A stretch of 43,245 bases of DNA from Chitinophagaceae bacterium (GTDB lineage: Bacteria > Bacteroidota > Bacteroidia > Chitinophagales > Chitinophagaceae): assembly GCA_025359725.1 (NCBI GenBank), contig JANYEX010000262.1:1-43245 (forward strand), in the 5' to 3' direction. Below the pieces are notes generated by a model. It saw nothing but the letters and a program-made list of their open reading frames with translations, had not been told where the DNA came from and did not search any database. Both the position numbers and the translations under genes were made by a program. Within the stretch, counting starts at the first letter, position 1. Every line of letters begins with the position of its first letter. This document shows positions 1 through 10,640 of the stretch, in pieces.

Positions 1-238
1 TTTCACTTTTTAATACACGAGTCTATGTGTACTTTAAATGCAACGTTTTTTACCTTATTTTTCTTTTTCTATGTGACTATTGTGTCTAGGTAGAAAAAAG
101 GCTTTGCTTAGGATGTTGATAAATATGCGTAAGGTCAGTTAGTAAAATATACTTTTATCATACCCCTGATATACTGTACCTGCTAACATTTCCAAATTGA
201 TTTTCACCATATTTATCCTCAAAATAAACAACACAACA

Positions 239-646
239 ATGAAATATGCTATTGGTACAAAGGGAAGCCCCATCGCATTGAAGACACCTCCGCTTTCTTC
301 AGAATATACCATGCGCGCAGACGTGAAAGACGGTAAAGAAATATTAGTTTGCACAGTAGGTAAAACTGTTTTACACTACGATTATCGCTGCTTAGACGAT
401 TTGCACGCTATGCTACAACAGCACGGCGACTGGATGGAACTTGGTAGTGCTGACGAACAGAAACCCGCAAAAGAAGGAACGGTTGAGGCATGGGGACGTT
501 CGGAAAACAACCCCTTTGGCGGTTGGTACGGCTTAAAGAAAGGCCTTAGAGGCAGATTTGGCATGTACATCCCCCCTTTGATGGAAGCCTTAGGTTTGGC
601 AGAGGTAACCCACGAGGCTAAAGGAAACAAAAAGAAAGCACTATAA
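239..646 (+). CDS. Conserved hypothetical protein (small, basic C-terminus)
   Basis: ORF 197-646; more plausible ATG at 239 (MKYAIGTKGSPIALKTPPLSSEY...). No function recognised with certainty. Confidence 0.6.
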   Translation: MKYAIGTKGSPIALKTPPLSSEYTMRADVKDGKEILVCTVGKTVLHYDYRCLDDLHAMLQQHGDWMELGSADEQKPAKEGTVEAWGRSENNPFGGWYGLKKGLRGRFGMYIPPLMEALGLAEVTHEAKGNKKKAL

Positions 647-778
647 AAGAGCCCTATCGGCACAATGGTTTAATAAAAGCCTAGGCAATGTTTAATGATA
701 AAATAAATCAAATCTTCCCTCTGTTTATTTGAAGAATTACTCAGTATTGCCTTTCATACCACATACTCACCTTGCTTG

Positions 779-2002
779 ATGAAGAAAACAAATACTTCCA
801 TTTTTACCTTGGCTATCGTCGTAGCAGCTCTTGGTTATTTCGTAGATATTTACGACCTATTATTATTTGGTATCATCCGAAAACCTAGTCTTATTTCTTT
901 AGGATTAACGCCCGAACAAGTACTCACAGAAGGCGAGAAGATTATCGGCATACAAATGATTGGGTTGCTGATTGGTGGCTTTTTGTGGGGAATTATGGGT
1001 GATAAACGAGGTAGATTGAGTGTACTGTTTGGATCTATACTACTGTATTCTGTAGCCAATATAGCCAATGGAATGGTGACGAATACAACACAATATGCGT
1101 GGTGTAGGTTTATTGCAGGCATTGGGTTAGCAGGAGAATTGGGCGCAGGAATTACGTTGGTAAGTGAGTTAGTGCCTAAAGAAAAGCGTGGCGTTGCTAC
1201 TTCGTTGGTGGCAGGCGTAGGCTTAACGGGGGCTATTTTTGCTTATTTCATGAAACAGACAGTACATGACTGGCGGTGGTGCTACTACATTGGGGGTGGC
1301 ATGGGCTTTATGTTGTTACTGCTACGAGTGTCGGTGTTTGAGAGTGGAATTTACACATCTGTTAAAGAAAGTGATGTGCAAAAAGGGAATATCCTGATGC
1401 TTTTTAATAGATGGGATAGGTTTTTTTGTTATTTAAAATGTATAGCTATCGGGCTGCCCAACTGGTTTATTATAGGCATATTGATAAGCTTTTCGGACAA
1501 GTTTGCAACTGTTATGAGTATTAAAGAAACAGTAGATCCGGGCAAGTCAATTATGGTTGCTTATGTGGGTATATCCATTGGCGATGTATTGATTGGCTTT
1601 GTGAGTCAGTGGCTAAAAAGCAGGAAGAATGCACTGTATATTTTTTATGGATTAACGATAATTTCGATGATATCATACTTTAACCAAACCAACGGAACAG
1701 CCAACGGCATGTACCTTAATTGTTTAGGCTTAGGGTTTTCTGCGGGCTTTTGGGCAATATTTGCAACGATGGGTACCGAACAGTTTGGCACCAACCTAAG
1801 AGCTACTGCTGCTACCACCATACCCAACATAGTACGCGGCACATTACCCCTAATAATTTTGTTGTTTAAGTATCTGCGCGAGGCAACAAATTTCATTACA
1901 GGCGCATCTATCACGGGGGCTATCTGTATAACTTTGGGACTGATGGCAGTGTTCTTTAGCAAAGAAACATTTGGAAAAGACCTAAACTTTGTTGAGATGT
2001 AA
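779..2002 (+). CDS. MFS transporter
   Basis: About 407 aa, multiple hydrophobic segments, MFS loop motif GDKRGR in GGFLWGIMGDKRGRLSVL. Confidence 0.85.
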   Translation: MKKTNTSIFTLAIVVAALGYFVDIYDLLLFGIIRKPSLISLGLTPEQVLTEGEKIIGIQMIGLLIGGFLWGIMGDKRGRLSVLFGSILLYSVANIANGMVTNTTQYAWCRFIAGIGLAGELGAGITLVSELVPKEKRGVATSLVAGVGLTGAIFAYFMKQTVHDWRWCYYIGGGMGFMLLLLRVSVFESGIYTSVKESDVQKGNILMLFNRWDRFFCYLKCIAIGLPNWFIIGILISFSDKFATVMSIKETVDPGKSIMVAYVGISIGDVLIGFVSQWLKSRKNALYIFYGLTIISMISYFNQTNGTANGMYLNCLGLGFSAGFWAIFATMGTEQFGTNLRATAATTIPNIVRGTLPLIILLFKYLREATNFITGASITGAICITLGLMAVFFSKETFGKDLNFVEM

Positions 2003-2106
2003 TATTATATTTGCGCCACTTCACACAGCCCCAAAAAACACGCTTACAGGTAGGGGTTCGCCCCTGAAATAAATAATGCGATGGTTTTACTTTGATAGAT
2101 TAGGAT

Positions 2107-3180
2107 ATGCAAATAGGAAACGAAGGGGTGGCAGACGAAACAACTACTGAACAGAATAAACAAAAGGTTTTAATTATTCGCTTATCATCCATTGGTGATA
2201 TAGTATTAGCATCGCCAGTAATACGTTGTGTAAAGCAACAATTACCCAATGCTGAGGTACATTTTTTGAGTAAAAAGTCTTTCAAAGCAGTTACAGAGGC
2301 AAATCCACATATTGATAAATTCTATTACTTTGACAAGAATCTTTCCGACTTAATTGATGAGTTAATCATAGAGAAATATGACTTCGTAATAGACTTACAC
2401 AAGAACTATCGAACTTTCAAGATAAAGCATGCATTAAAAACAAAGTCATATACCTACAAAAAAGAGACGCTAGCCAAGTTTCTGCTTACCAAGCTTCACA
2501 TTAACCTGATGAGTGGCAGGCATATTACCGACAGAAGTATGGATACTGTTGCCCCTTTAGGTGTGGTAAATGATGGTAGAGGGTTAGATTATTTTATTCC
2601 ATCTGATATTCATATTACCATCGCAGATTTGCCCACACAGCATCGGTTTGGCTATATAGCCATCGTAATCGGGGCGTCTTATTACACTAAAAAACTTCCT
2701 GCACACAAGCTACAGGAACTATGCACATCCATAGATTATCCGATAGTATTGGTGGGGGGTAAAGAAGACATTGCGGAAGGAGAAGAAGTAGCAAAAGTTG
2801 CCCCCTTTAAAATATACAATGCCTGCGGGAAGTTTAGTTTACACGAATCAGCATGGTTAGTAAGGGAAGCTAAACTGGTTATATCGCATGATACGGGTCT
2901 ACTTTATATTGCTTGTGCCTTTAATAAGAAGGTATTTGCTATTTGGGGCGGCACCTCTCCAAAGCTTGATGTAGAGCCTTATTACTCGGTAAACAGCTTA
3001 GGTGATTTGAATAAAAATCTATATAAAAACTTTATTGTACCCAAGTTATACTGCCAACCATGCAGTAATTTTGGAACAAAGACATGCCCTAAAGGACACT
3101 TTAGATGTATGGAAAATCAAGACATTGCTAAAATTGCAAACACTGCGATACATACCGTGAAAGGAGCAGAAAAAGTATAA
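2107..3180 (+). CDS. Glycosyltransferase family 9 (heptosyltransferase-like)
   Basis: N-terminal KVLIIRLSSIGDIVLASPVIRCVKQQLPNAEVHFL and C-terminal ISHDTGLLYIACAF...WGGTSP typical of GT9. Confidence 0.88.
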   Translation: MQIGNEGVADETTTEQNKQKVLIIRLSSIGDIVLASPVIRCVKQQLPNAEVHFLSKKSFKAVTEANPHIDKFYYFDKNLSDLIDELIIEKYDFVIDLHKNYRTFKIKHALKTKSYTYKKETLAKFLLTKLHINLMSGRHITDRSMDTVAPLGVVNDGRGLDYFIPSDIHITIADLPTQHRFGYIAIVIGASYYTKKLPAHKLQELCTSIDYPIVLVGGKEDIAEGEEVAKVAPFKIYNACGKFSLHESAWLVREAKLVISHDTGLLYIACAFNKKVFAIWGGTSPKLDVEPYYSVNSLGDLNKNLYKNFIVPKLYCQPCSNFGTKTCPKGHFRCMENQDIAKIANTAIHTVKGAEKV

Positions 3181-3205
3181 TTAGGGAAATAAACTTAGGC
3201 GAGGA

Positions 3206-3544
3206 TTATCTGACAATTTGAAACTTACCACTTTCTTCTATACTACCAGAAGCGTCTTTAAGCTGATAAATGTATAAACCTCTATACAAATTTTCTACTG
3301 GCACAGTAATTCTAGCTGAATTAACCACCTGACTATACACCCTTTTTCCAAGAAAATTATAGATATATAGTGTGTATGATTGATCGGTGTTTTTAAACTC
3401 AAAATTGATGTAAGAAGTAGCAGGATTAGGATAGAAACGAACAACTTTTATTACCTCATTACCACCATTAATTAGCTCGACACCTACAGCTTTTGAGCCA
3501 AGGCTGAGACAAATAAGTATGACAAAAAAGTAAAGCTTTTTCAT
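3206..3544 (-). CDS. Short secreted protein consisting of a signal peptide plus a T9SS type A sorting domain
   Basis: 112 aa; signal peptide MKKLYFFVILICLSLGSKA; VVRFYPNPATSYINFEF...YIYNFLGKRVYSQ...LYRGLYIYQLKDASGSIEESGKFQIVR matches the Por-secretion tail pattern. Confidence 0.82.
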   Translation of the reverse strand: MKKLYFFVILICLSLGSKAVGVELINGGNEVIKVVRFYPNPATSYINFEFKNTDQSYTLYIYNFLGKRVYSQVVNSARITVPVENLYRGLYIYQLKDASGSIEESGKFQIVR

Positions 3545-3760
3545 TAGATGAAAGAATGTTTTGTAAAAGTAACATTCAAAATTGATATATGAACAATAAA
3601 AAAGAAAAATTATTACTTTCCCATTTATTTAAGGGGTATTCTATTGATGACACATCTGAGTTTTCACCTTTTATTACCAAATTTTTCCTTAAACAAGTAA
3701 GGGTTATAAACGTTTTTAACAATGGAGGGCAGTTTGTCCTTCTTTACCTATTTTTACTTT

Positions 3761-4690
3761 ATGGAAACAGTTTTGATTACTGGAGGAACAGGAATGGTTG
3801 GTAAGCAACTAACAGAATTATTGGTTTTAAAAGGGTATGATGTAATCATTGTAAGCCGTAAAAAAATTATTGCAAGACGTCATGCAAGTATCAATTATGC
3901 GGTGTGGGATTTACAAAGTCAGACTATAGATAAAACAGCTTTCGAAAAGGCAGATTATATTATCAATCTTGCTGGTGCGGGAGTAGCAGATAAACGATGG
4001 ACAAACGCTAGGAAGAAAGAAATTGTCGAAAGTCGGACGAGGGCAGGTAGTACTATTGTAAAGGCATTAAAAACAATACCCAATAAGGTTAAATGCGTGG
4101 TAAATGCCTCTGCTATTGGTTGGTATGGGGCAGATACAGAAGAGAGTTTACGCAAGGAATTTTCTGAAGAAGCAGTAGCAGATACACAATATTTAGGAGA
4201 CACTTGCAAGCAATGGGAAGCAAGTATAGAACCCATTACGCAGTTAGGTATTAGGTTAGTTAAACTTAGAATAGGGATTGTTTTAAGCAACGGCGGGGGT
4301 GCATTAGCAGAGTTTAAGAAGCCTTTGAAGAACGGCATTGCTGCTATATTAGGTAATGGCAAACAGATAATTAGTTGGATTCATGTGGAAGATTTATGCC
4401 GTCTATTTGTTTATGCAATAGAAAACAACAACCTAAATGGGGCTTATAATGCAGTAGCTAGCAGCCCAGTTAGTAACGAAGAACTTACGCTCACACTTGC
4501 CAGAATCACAAGAGGTAATTCTTTTAAATCTTTTCATGTTCCCGCTTTTCTGTTAAAAATTATTCTTGGGGAAATGAGTATTGAGGTATTAAAGAGTGCT
4601 ACTGTTAGTAATCATAAGATTGCCTCTACTGGATTTACTTTCAAATTTCCTACAATTGAGTTAGCCTTGGAGGATTTAAAAGAAAGTTGA
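3761..4690 (+). CDS. TIGR01777-type NAD-dependent epimerase/SDR oxidoreductase (YfcH-like)
   Basis: Start METVLITGGTGMVGKQL; NLAGAGVADKRWT; NASAIGWYG; SWIHVEDLCRLF motifs. Confidence 0.9.
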   Translation: METVLITGGTGMVGKQLTELLVLKGYDVIIVSRKKIIARRHASINYAVWDLQSQTIDKTAFEKADYIINLAGAGVADKRWTNARKKEIVESRTRAGSTIVKALKTIPNKVKCVVNASAIGWYGADTEESLRKEFSEEAVADTQYLGDTCKQWEASIEPITQLGIRLVKLRIGIVLSNGGGALAEFKKPLKNGIAAILGNGKQIISWIHVEDLCRLFVYAIENNNLNGAYNAVASSPVSNEELTLTLARITRGNSFKSFHVPAFLLKIILGEMSIEVLKSATVSNHKIASTGFTFKFPTIELALEDLKES

Positions 4691-4773
4691 TAATGTGAGT
4701 ACATAATTTAAGCATTACTGGTATAATCAAATCATTTAACAACAATTTCCTTCATTATTCTTTATTTTGTTCA

Positions 4774-5805
4774 ATGCAAGTTCAGCAAAACGTTTCTTTA
4801 AAGCAATATAATACCTTTGGGATTGATGTTACCGCACAATCATTTGCAAGCTTTAGTAGCCTTGATGAACTTGAAGCTTTAACTGAATATAAACAGGAAC
4901 TTTCTTCTATCAATAAAATATCGCCCCTTTTAATACTAGGCGGTGGCAGCAATTTATTATTCACCAAAAACGTTGATGGACTTGTTTTAAAAAATGAATT
5001 GAAGGGAATAGAATTGGTGAATGAAGATGCCGATTATTGTTATGTAAAAGCAAGTGCTGGCGAGGCTTGGCATACGTTTGTAGAACATTGCATAGCTAAT
5101 AATTATGCTGGCTTAGAGAACCTAAGTTTAATTCCAGGTAATGTGGGTGCTAGTCCGATGCAGAATATTGGGGCTTACGGCGTAGAGATAAAGGATGTAT
5201 TTCATGAACTACAAGCTTACAATATCAATGAGAAAACTATTGTTAAGTTTAGTAATGCGGAGTGTAAGTTTGGCTATAGAGAAAGCATATTTAAGAATGA
5301 GGTAAAGGGACAATACATCATACTGAACGTAACCTATCGCTTGCGTAAAAATCCTTTGTTTAATACTTCTTATGGGGCTATTAATACAGAGTTGGAAAGG
5401 ATGGGTGCAAAAGAATTAACTATACAAAACATTTCCCAAGCTGTAATAAACATCCGGACAAACAAACTTCCAAACCCTAAAGAGATAGGCAATGCTGGTA
5501 GCTTCCTCAAAAATCCACAGGTTTCTAAGTTTCGCTGGCATGTAATATGGGAGGAATATCCAGATGTGGCTGCCTATAAAGTGGACGACTTACACTACAA
5601 ACTTGCAGCGGGATGGTTGATAGAAAAGTGTGGCTGGAAGGGTTTTAGAAGAGGAGATGCAGGATGCCATGCCAAACAAGCATTGGTATTAGTAAACTAC
5701 GGCGGTGCATCAGGGCAAGAAATACTTGATTTATCTGATGAGATAATTAAATCAGTGAAAAATAAGTTTGGAGTAGACTTGGAAAGAGAGGTGAATATCA
5801 TATAA
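4774..5805 (+). CDS. murB: UDP-N-acetylmuramate dehydrogenase
   Basis: QQNVSLKQYNTFGIDV, LGGGSNLLF, IPGNVGASPMQNIGAYGVEIKD, GNAGSFLKNP, AGWLIEKCGWKG. Confidence 0.96.
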   Translation: MQVQQNVSLKQYNTFGIDVTAQSFASFSSLDELEALTEYKQELSSINKISPLLILGGGSNLLFTKNVDGLVLKNELKGIELVNEDADYCYVKASAGEAWHTFVEHCIANNYAGLENLSLIPGNVGASPMQNIGAYGVEIKDVFHELQAYNINEKTIVKFSNAECKFGYRESIFKNEVKGQYIILNVTYRLRKNPLFNTSYGAINTELERMGAKELTIQNISQAVINIRTNKLPNPKEIGNAGSFLKNPQVSKFRWHVIWEEYPDVAAYKVDDLHYKLAAGWLIEKCGWKGFRRGDAGCHAKQALVLVNYGGASGQEILDLSDEIIKSVKNKFGVDLEREVNII

Positions 5806-5874
5806 AGGTTAACGAATAATGTTTAATGATTATTCCTATCATTAAACACTAAGCATTAACTATTAAACTTTAAA

Positions 5875-6384
5875 TTGATGAAAATATTTTTGGTTGGCAT
5901 GATGGGTAGTGGCAAAAGTTTTTGCGCTAGAAAGTTAGCGAAGAAGTTGAAAGTGCCTGTTTATGATTTGGACAACCTCATTGAGATAACTGAGGACATG
6001 ACTATTGCCGAAATCTTTGAGGAAGAGGGGGAAGCATTTTTCAGGAAGCTAGAAGCAGAGGTACTTCGTTGGTTTGGCGAGAAGAAAACATTTGTTTTAG
6101 CTACTGGCGGAGGCACGCCTTGTTTTCATAAAAACATTGAATGGATGAATAACAATGGCATCACCATTTGGCTTAATGAACCCATCAGTACTTTGGTGGA
6201 AAGATTGAAACCCGAAAAAGAACATAGGCCTTTGATAAAAGATTTATCCGACGAGGAATTAGGTAAATTCCTCACTAACAAATTAGCAGAACGCACCCCT
6301 TTTTACAGTCAGGCCAAACACACAATAAAATATTCTACCATTAAAGAGGCGGAGTTGGTTAAACTAATCAAAGAGAACGAATAG
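5875..6384 (+). CDS. aroK: Shikimate kinase
   Basis: Walker A FLVGMMGSGKS, DLDNLIE, FRKLEAEVL, LATGGGTPC, RPLIKDL. Confidence 0.93.
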   Translation: MMKIFLVGMMGSGKSFCARKLAKKLKVPVYDLDNLIEITEDMTIAEIFEEEGEAFFRKLEAEVLRWFGEKKTFVLATGGGTPCFHKNIEWMNNNGITIWLNEPISTLVERLKPEKEHRPLIKDLSDEELGKFLTNKLAERTPFYSQAKHTIKYSTIKEAELVKLIKENE

Positions 6385-6464
6385 TTGTTAGTTATTAGTG
6401 GTTAGTTGTCAGTGACTAAACACTAATTTCTAATAACTAATCACTAACAATTAATCACTAATTT

Positions 6465-6872
6465 ATGCACAAAGGATACATTAAAACTGCGGCTTTTTTG
6501 GGTGCTTTATCGGTAATGTTAGGTACTTTTGCTGCCCACGGATTAAAGCGGGTAGCTAACGACCAAACACTTTCTATCTTCGAAACAGGTACACGATACC
6601 AGTTTTACCATGTATTTGCATTGGCGTTGGCTGCGCTTTTATACAAAACTTACCCCAACAAACTAATCTCTGCATCGGGAGTATTGTTCATTTTAGGCAT
6701 CATTTTGTTTAGTGGCTCACTCTACATTTACACCTACAAAATCATTTACAATATAGCCACTTTAAACTGGATTGTGTTCCTCACCCCAATAGGCGGCGTA
6801 CTTTTTATAGCTGGTTGGCTGTGTCTTTCTCTGGGAATAAGAGATAGCAAAAGAAAGGAAAAAGAAGGCTAG
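6465..6872 (+). CDS. DUF423 family membrane protein
   Basis: GALSVMLGTFAAHGLK...FETGTRYQFYHVFALALAALL...LTPIGGVLFIAGW. Confidence 0.88.
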   Translation: MHKGYIKTAAFLGALSVMLGTFAAHGLKRVANDQTLSIFETGTRYQFYHVFALALAALLYKTYPNKLISASGVLFILGIILFSGSLYIYTYKIIYNIATLNWIVFLTPIGGVLFIAGWLCLSLGIRDSKRKEKEG

Positions 6873-7277
6873 TTTGATGCTGATTTACACCTAAACCCTG
6901 TGAATTTTGGATTATCTTTAGTATCTGTGCATCCTTAAATAGCGTGTTTTCGTAGCTTTTAAGTGCATCCTTTTGAAATTTTGGAACACACTTTTAAAAG
7001 AAAAAAGTAGACTAATTATACGATATCTAAAGGGTGAATAATACTAAATACACCCATCTTTTCAAACAGAAGCGTCTTCAGTAGATATAGAATATAACGT
7101 AGCAAGAAAAGTGACGCATAATAAAGATTGCTCGAACGATAAATAAATCCATCAACTTATTCCATGAACTATAAGAGTTATTCACCTAATAAAAAGCATT
7201 AACTTATACTATAATTTTTTCGCTTTATTTGCATCAATAGGATTTATTAATTCATACCCACATCAACAAAAAATAAA

Positions 7278-7814
7278 ATGATTTTATCCGACGCAAGAAT
7301 TTTAGAAGAAATGGCTTCTGGCACAATAAAAATAGAACCCTATCTACGCGATTGTTTAGGTAGTAATAGCTACGATGTTCATCTAGGAAAATGGTTAGCG
7401 ACCTACGATTCGGCAGAATTAGATGCCAAAAAACACAATACCATTACATACTTCGAGATGCCAGAAGAAGGCTTTTTGTTGTTACCTACTGCTTTTTATT
7501 TAGGCGTTACCGAAGAATATACGGAGACACATGCCCACGTTCCTTTTTTGGAAGGTAAATCTAGCACTGGTCGCCTTGGGATTGATATTCACGCAACGGC
7601 AGGCAAAGGCGATGTTGGTTTTTGTGGTAACTGGACACTAGAAATCTCGTGTAAGCAGCCAGTGAGAGTTTATGCTGGCATGCCCATTGGGCAGCTTATT
7701 TATTTTCCTGTGGATGGTGAAATAGAAGTAAAATACAACCAAAAGAAAAACGCAAAATATAGTGGACAGCCTAATAAACCAATTGAAAGCATGATGTGGA
7801 AGAATAAGTTTTAA
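7278..7814 (+). CDS. dcd: dCTP deaminase
   Basis: MILSDARILEEMASGTIKIEPY, SNSYDVHLG, EGKSSTGRLGI, HATAGKGDVGFCGNWTLEI, MPIGQLIYF. Confidence 0.95.
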   Translation: MILSDARILEEMASGTIKIEPYLRDCLGSNSYDVHLGKWLATYDSAELDAKKHNTITYFEMPEEGFLLLPTAFYLGVTEEYTETHAHVPFLEGKSSTGRLGIDIHATAGKGDVGFCGNWTLEISCKQPVRVYAGMPIGQLIYFPVDGEIEVKYNQKKNAKYSGQPNKPIESMMWKNKF

Positions 7815-7964
7815 GGCTACAGAAATTAACTGTTAACTATTTGAGGAGTTGACATGGTTAAAAAAGCAATTTTAATATGCTCAATGTCATAGTTATATTC
7901 TCATAAACTTGCTTTATATTGCGTCCTCACAAGTTTTTTATCAATTCACTAATATTATTAAAAA

Positions 7965-9032
7965 ATGAAAAAGTACAAACCGGGGGTTTTATTTGGAGAA
8001 GAGCTAGAGGCTCTTTTGCAAGATGCAAAACAAAATGAATTTGCATTGCCAGCAGTAAACACTATTGGTACAAACACAATAAACGCTGTATTGGAAACTG
8101 CAGCAAAGGTAAATTCGCCTGTTATCATTCAGTTTTCCAATGGTGGCGCACAGTTTATAGCTGGCAAAGGAATGCCAAACGGTAATTACGAAGCAAATAT
8201 TGCTGGTGGAATTTCTGGAGCCTTGCACGTTCATAATGTTGCAAAACATTATGGTGTGCCAGTGGTGCTTCATACTGATCATGCTGCCAAAAAATGGTTG
8301 CCTTGGATTAGCGGATTGATTGATGCTGGTGAACAATTTTATAAAGAAAAAGGACAGCCATTGTTTAGCTCACACATGCTTGATTTGAGTGAAGAACCAT
8401 TGGAAGAAAATGTTCATACATCAATAGAATTCTTCAAAAGAATGCAACCATTGGGTATGGCAATTGAAATAGAATTGGGTGTTACTGGTGGTGAGGAAGA
8501 TGGCGTTGATAACAGCGATGTTGAAAACGACAAACTTTACACCCAACCACAACACGTTGCTTACTGCTACGAAGAATTAGGTAAGGTTGGTAAATTATTT
8601 ACTATCGCTGCTGCTTTTGGTAACGTACACGGGGTTTACAAACCAGGTAACGTGGAGCTTAGACCAATCATTTTAAAGAACAGTCAGGATTATATTCAGA
8701 AAGAGTTTGGCACAGGTCCTAAGCCAGTTTATTTTGTATTTCATGGTGGTAGCGGAAGCCCTCAACATCAAATTAGAGAAGCAATCAGCTATGGTGCTAT
8801 CAAAATGAACATTGATACAGATTTGCAATGGGCTTTCTGGGACGGTATTCTTCAAAATTATAAAAAGAATGAAGGATACTTGCAAGGTCAATTGGGCAAT
8901 CCAGAAGGGGAAGACAAGCCAAACAAAAAGCATTACGATCCACGTATATGGTTACGTAAGGCAGAAGAAAGCTTTAACACACGTTTGGAAATTGCTTTCG
9001 AAGATTTAAATTGTATTAATAGAAACGCATAA
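7965..9032 (+). CDS. fbaA: Class II fructose-bisphosphate aldolase
   Basis: FALPAVNTIGTNTINAVLETAA, VVLHTDHAAKKWLPWI, FVFHGGSGSP, AISYGAIKMNIDTDLQWAFW. Confidence 0.96.
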   Translation: MKKYKPGVLFGEELEALLQDAKQNEFALPAVNTIGTNTINAVLETAAKVNSPVIIQFSNGGAQFIAGKGMPNGNYEANIAGGISGALHVHNVAKHYGVPVVLHTDHAAKKWLPWISGLIDAGEQFYKEKGQPLFSSHMLDLSEEPLEENVHTSIEFFKRMQPLGMAIEIELGVTGGEEDGVDNSDVENDKLYTQPQHVAYCYEELGKVGKLFTIAAAFGNVHGVYKPGNVELRPIILKNSQDYIQKEFGTGPKPVYFVFHGGSGSPQHQIREAISYGAIKMNIDTDLQWAFWDGILQNYKKNEGYLQGQLGNPEGEDKPNKKHYDPRIWLRKAEESFNTRLEIAFEDLNCINRNA

Positions 9033-9062
9033 TTTCTTTAGTAAATAGTTGTCTTTATAATG

Positions 9063-9092
9063 GGCAGCAGTCGTTAGGGCTGCTGCCTTTTT
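9063..9092 (+). terminator. Rho-independent terminator after fbaA
   Basis: GGCAGCAG-tcgttaggg-CTGCTGCC followed by TTTTT. Confidence 0.88.
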
Positions 9093-9192
9093 ATATAAAG
9101 GGCTTTCTAAAATCCGTGCTTGGCAAATTATCATTACCTTCACAGCTTCCTAAAAGCATATTTTAATTATTGGAACGCTACATTTAGAAGAT

Positions 9193-10095
9193 ATGGAAAA
9201 TATTTTTACAGGTTTAGAAGAAGATCAGCATCAGGAAGAAACAGGCAGAAGAAGCTGGTTTAAGCGTAGAAAAAAAGGCATATTAACTACTACTGCCGAG
9301 AAAAAGGAAACACCAGAAGGTTTATGGAATAAATGTCCTGAATGTAATTATATCTCTACCACAGCCGATTTAAAAGAAGACCTATTTGTTTGTGCAAAAT
9401 GTAATTATCATCACCGTATAGGTAGTGATGAATATTTCGATATACTATTTGATGGAGGAGAGTTTACTGAGATGTTTGATAACATCAGAAGTGTAGATAT
9501 GCTACATTTTACTGATTTAAAAAGCTACCAGAAGCGTCTGGATGATATTCATTCCAAAACTGATTTAAAGGATAGTATGCGTGTGGCAACAGGTACCGTA
9601 AATGGAGAAAGTTTGGTAGTTGCCTGTATGGATTTTGAATTTATAGGTGGTAGTTTAGGAAGCGTAATGGGAGAAAAATTTAGTAGAGCAGTTGATTATT
9701 GCATAGCTCATAAACTTCCATTCATGGTGATTAGTAAAAGTGGGGGTGCGAGAATGATGGAAAGTGCTTTCAGTTTGATGCAAATGGCAAAGACAAGCGG
9801 CAAGTTATCTCAACTTACTGATGCCAAACTTCCATACTTCTCTTTATTAACTGATCCTACTTTTGGCGGCATCTCTGCAAGCTTTGGTATGCTTGGTGAT
9901 TTGAATTTTGCAGAACCGGGTGCATTAATTGGTTTTGCAGGGCCACGGGTAATCAAGGAGACAATAAAAAAAGATCTACCACCAGGTTTCCAAAAGAGTG
10001 AATTCTTGGTAGAGCATGGCTTTTTAGATTTTATAGTAGATAGAAAAGTATTAAAAGACAAGTTATCCCAACTAATAGTATTGTTTAGAAACTAG
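9193..10095 (+). CDS. accD: Acetyl-CoA carboxylase carboxyltransferase subunit beta
   Basis: Zn finger CPECNYI...CAKCNYHHRI; SKSGGARMMESAFSLMQMAKTSG; LTDPTFGGISASFGMLGD; GPRVIKETI. Confidence 0.97.
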   Translation: MENIFTGLEEDQHQEETGRRSWFKRRKKGILTTTAEKKETPEGLWNKCPECNYISTTADLKEDLFVCAKCNYHHRIGSDEYFDILFDGGEFTEMFDNIRSVDMLHFTDLKSYQKRLDDIHSKTDLKDSMRVATGTVNGESLVVACMDFEFIGGSLGSVMGEKFSRAVDYCIAHKLPFMVISKSGGARMMESAFSLMQMAKTSGKLSQLTDAKLPYFSLLTDPTFGGISASFGMLGDLNFAEPGALIGFAGPRVIKETIKKDLPPGFQKSEFLVEHGFLDFIVDRKVLKDKLSQLIVLFRN

Positions 10096-10176
10096 AATAA
10101 GGCATAAGTCGTAGCTCATTAGGTATAGGTATATGCCTATACTTACGACTTATTACTTACGACTTATTACTTTTTC

Positions 10177-10620
10177 ATGGCAAAAGAAATGAATAACAGG
10201 CAGGCTTATTTCAACTACGCCATCGAAGATAAATTCGAGGCTGGGGTTGTATTATTAGGCACTGAAGTAAAAAGCATAAGAGAAGGAAAAGTAAGTTTCA
10301 ATGACGCTTTTTGTCTATTCGATAGGCACGAGCTGTGGGTTAGAGGATTATACATTGCAGAATATAAATTAGGTACAACCAACAACCATATAGCTGTTTA
10401 CGACCGTAAACTTTTGCTACATAAAAAAGAATTGAAGAAGTTAGAAGCCCGTATGAAAGAAAAAGGCTATAGTATTGTCCCCCTAAAAGTTTTCTTTAAT
10501 GATAAGGAACTTGTGAAAATAGAAATAGGTCTAGGAAGGGGTAAGAAAGATCATGACAAACGCCAAACAATAAAGGAACGAGATTCTAAAAAGGAAATAA
10601 AGCAATACTTGCTCAGATGA
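10177..10620 (+). CDS. smpB: SsrA-binding protein
   Basis: RQAYFNYAIEDKFEAGVVLLGTEVKSIREGKVSFNDAF, KLLLHKKEL, GLGRGKKDHDKRQTIKERD. Confidence 0.96.
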   Translation: MAKEMNNRQAYFNYAIEDKFEAGVVLLGTEVKSIREGKVSFNDAFCLFDRHELWVRGLYIAEYKLGTTNNHIAVYDRKLLLHKKELKKLEARMKEKGYSIVPLKVFFNDKELVKIEIGLGRGKKDHDKRQTIKERDSKKEIKQYLLR

Positions 10621-10640
10621 TAAGGTAGTTACTTCCTACC

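Noticed and set aside
3589-3804. 71-aa ORF overlapping the TIGR01777 gene start
   Set aside because: Overlaps the well-supported downstream CDS in another frame; no family recognised.
6928-6972. Direct repeat GTGCATCCTT in the DUF423-dcd gap
   Set aside because: Two short copies without symmetry or register; insufficient support.
8004-8336. Antisense ORF inside fbaA (and many similar ORFs antisense to mtaB, ccmF, M1 peptidase, kinase and others)
   Set aside because: Shadow ORFs opposite strongly supported genes; no independent evidence.
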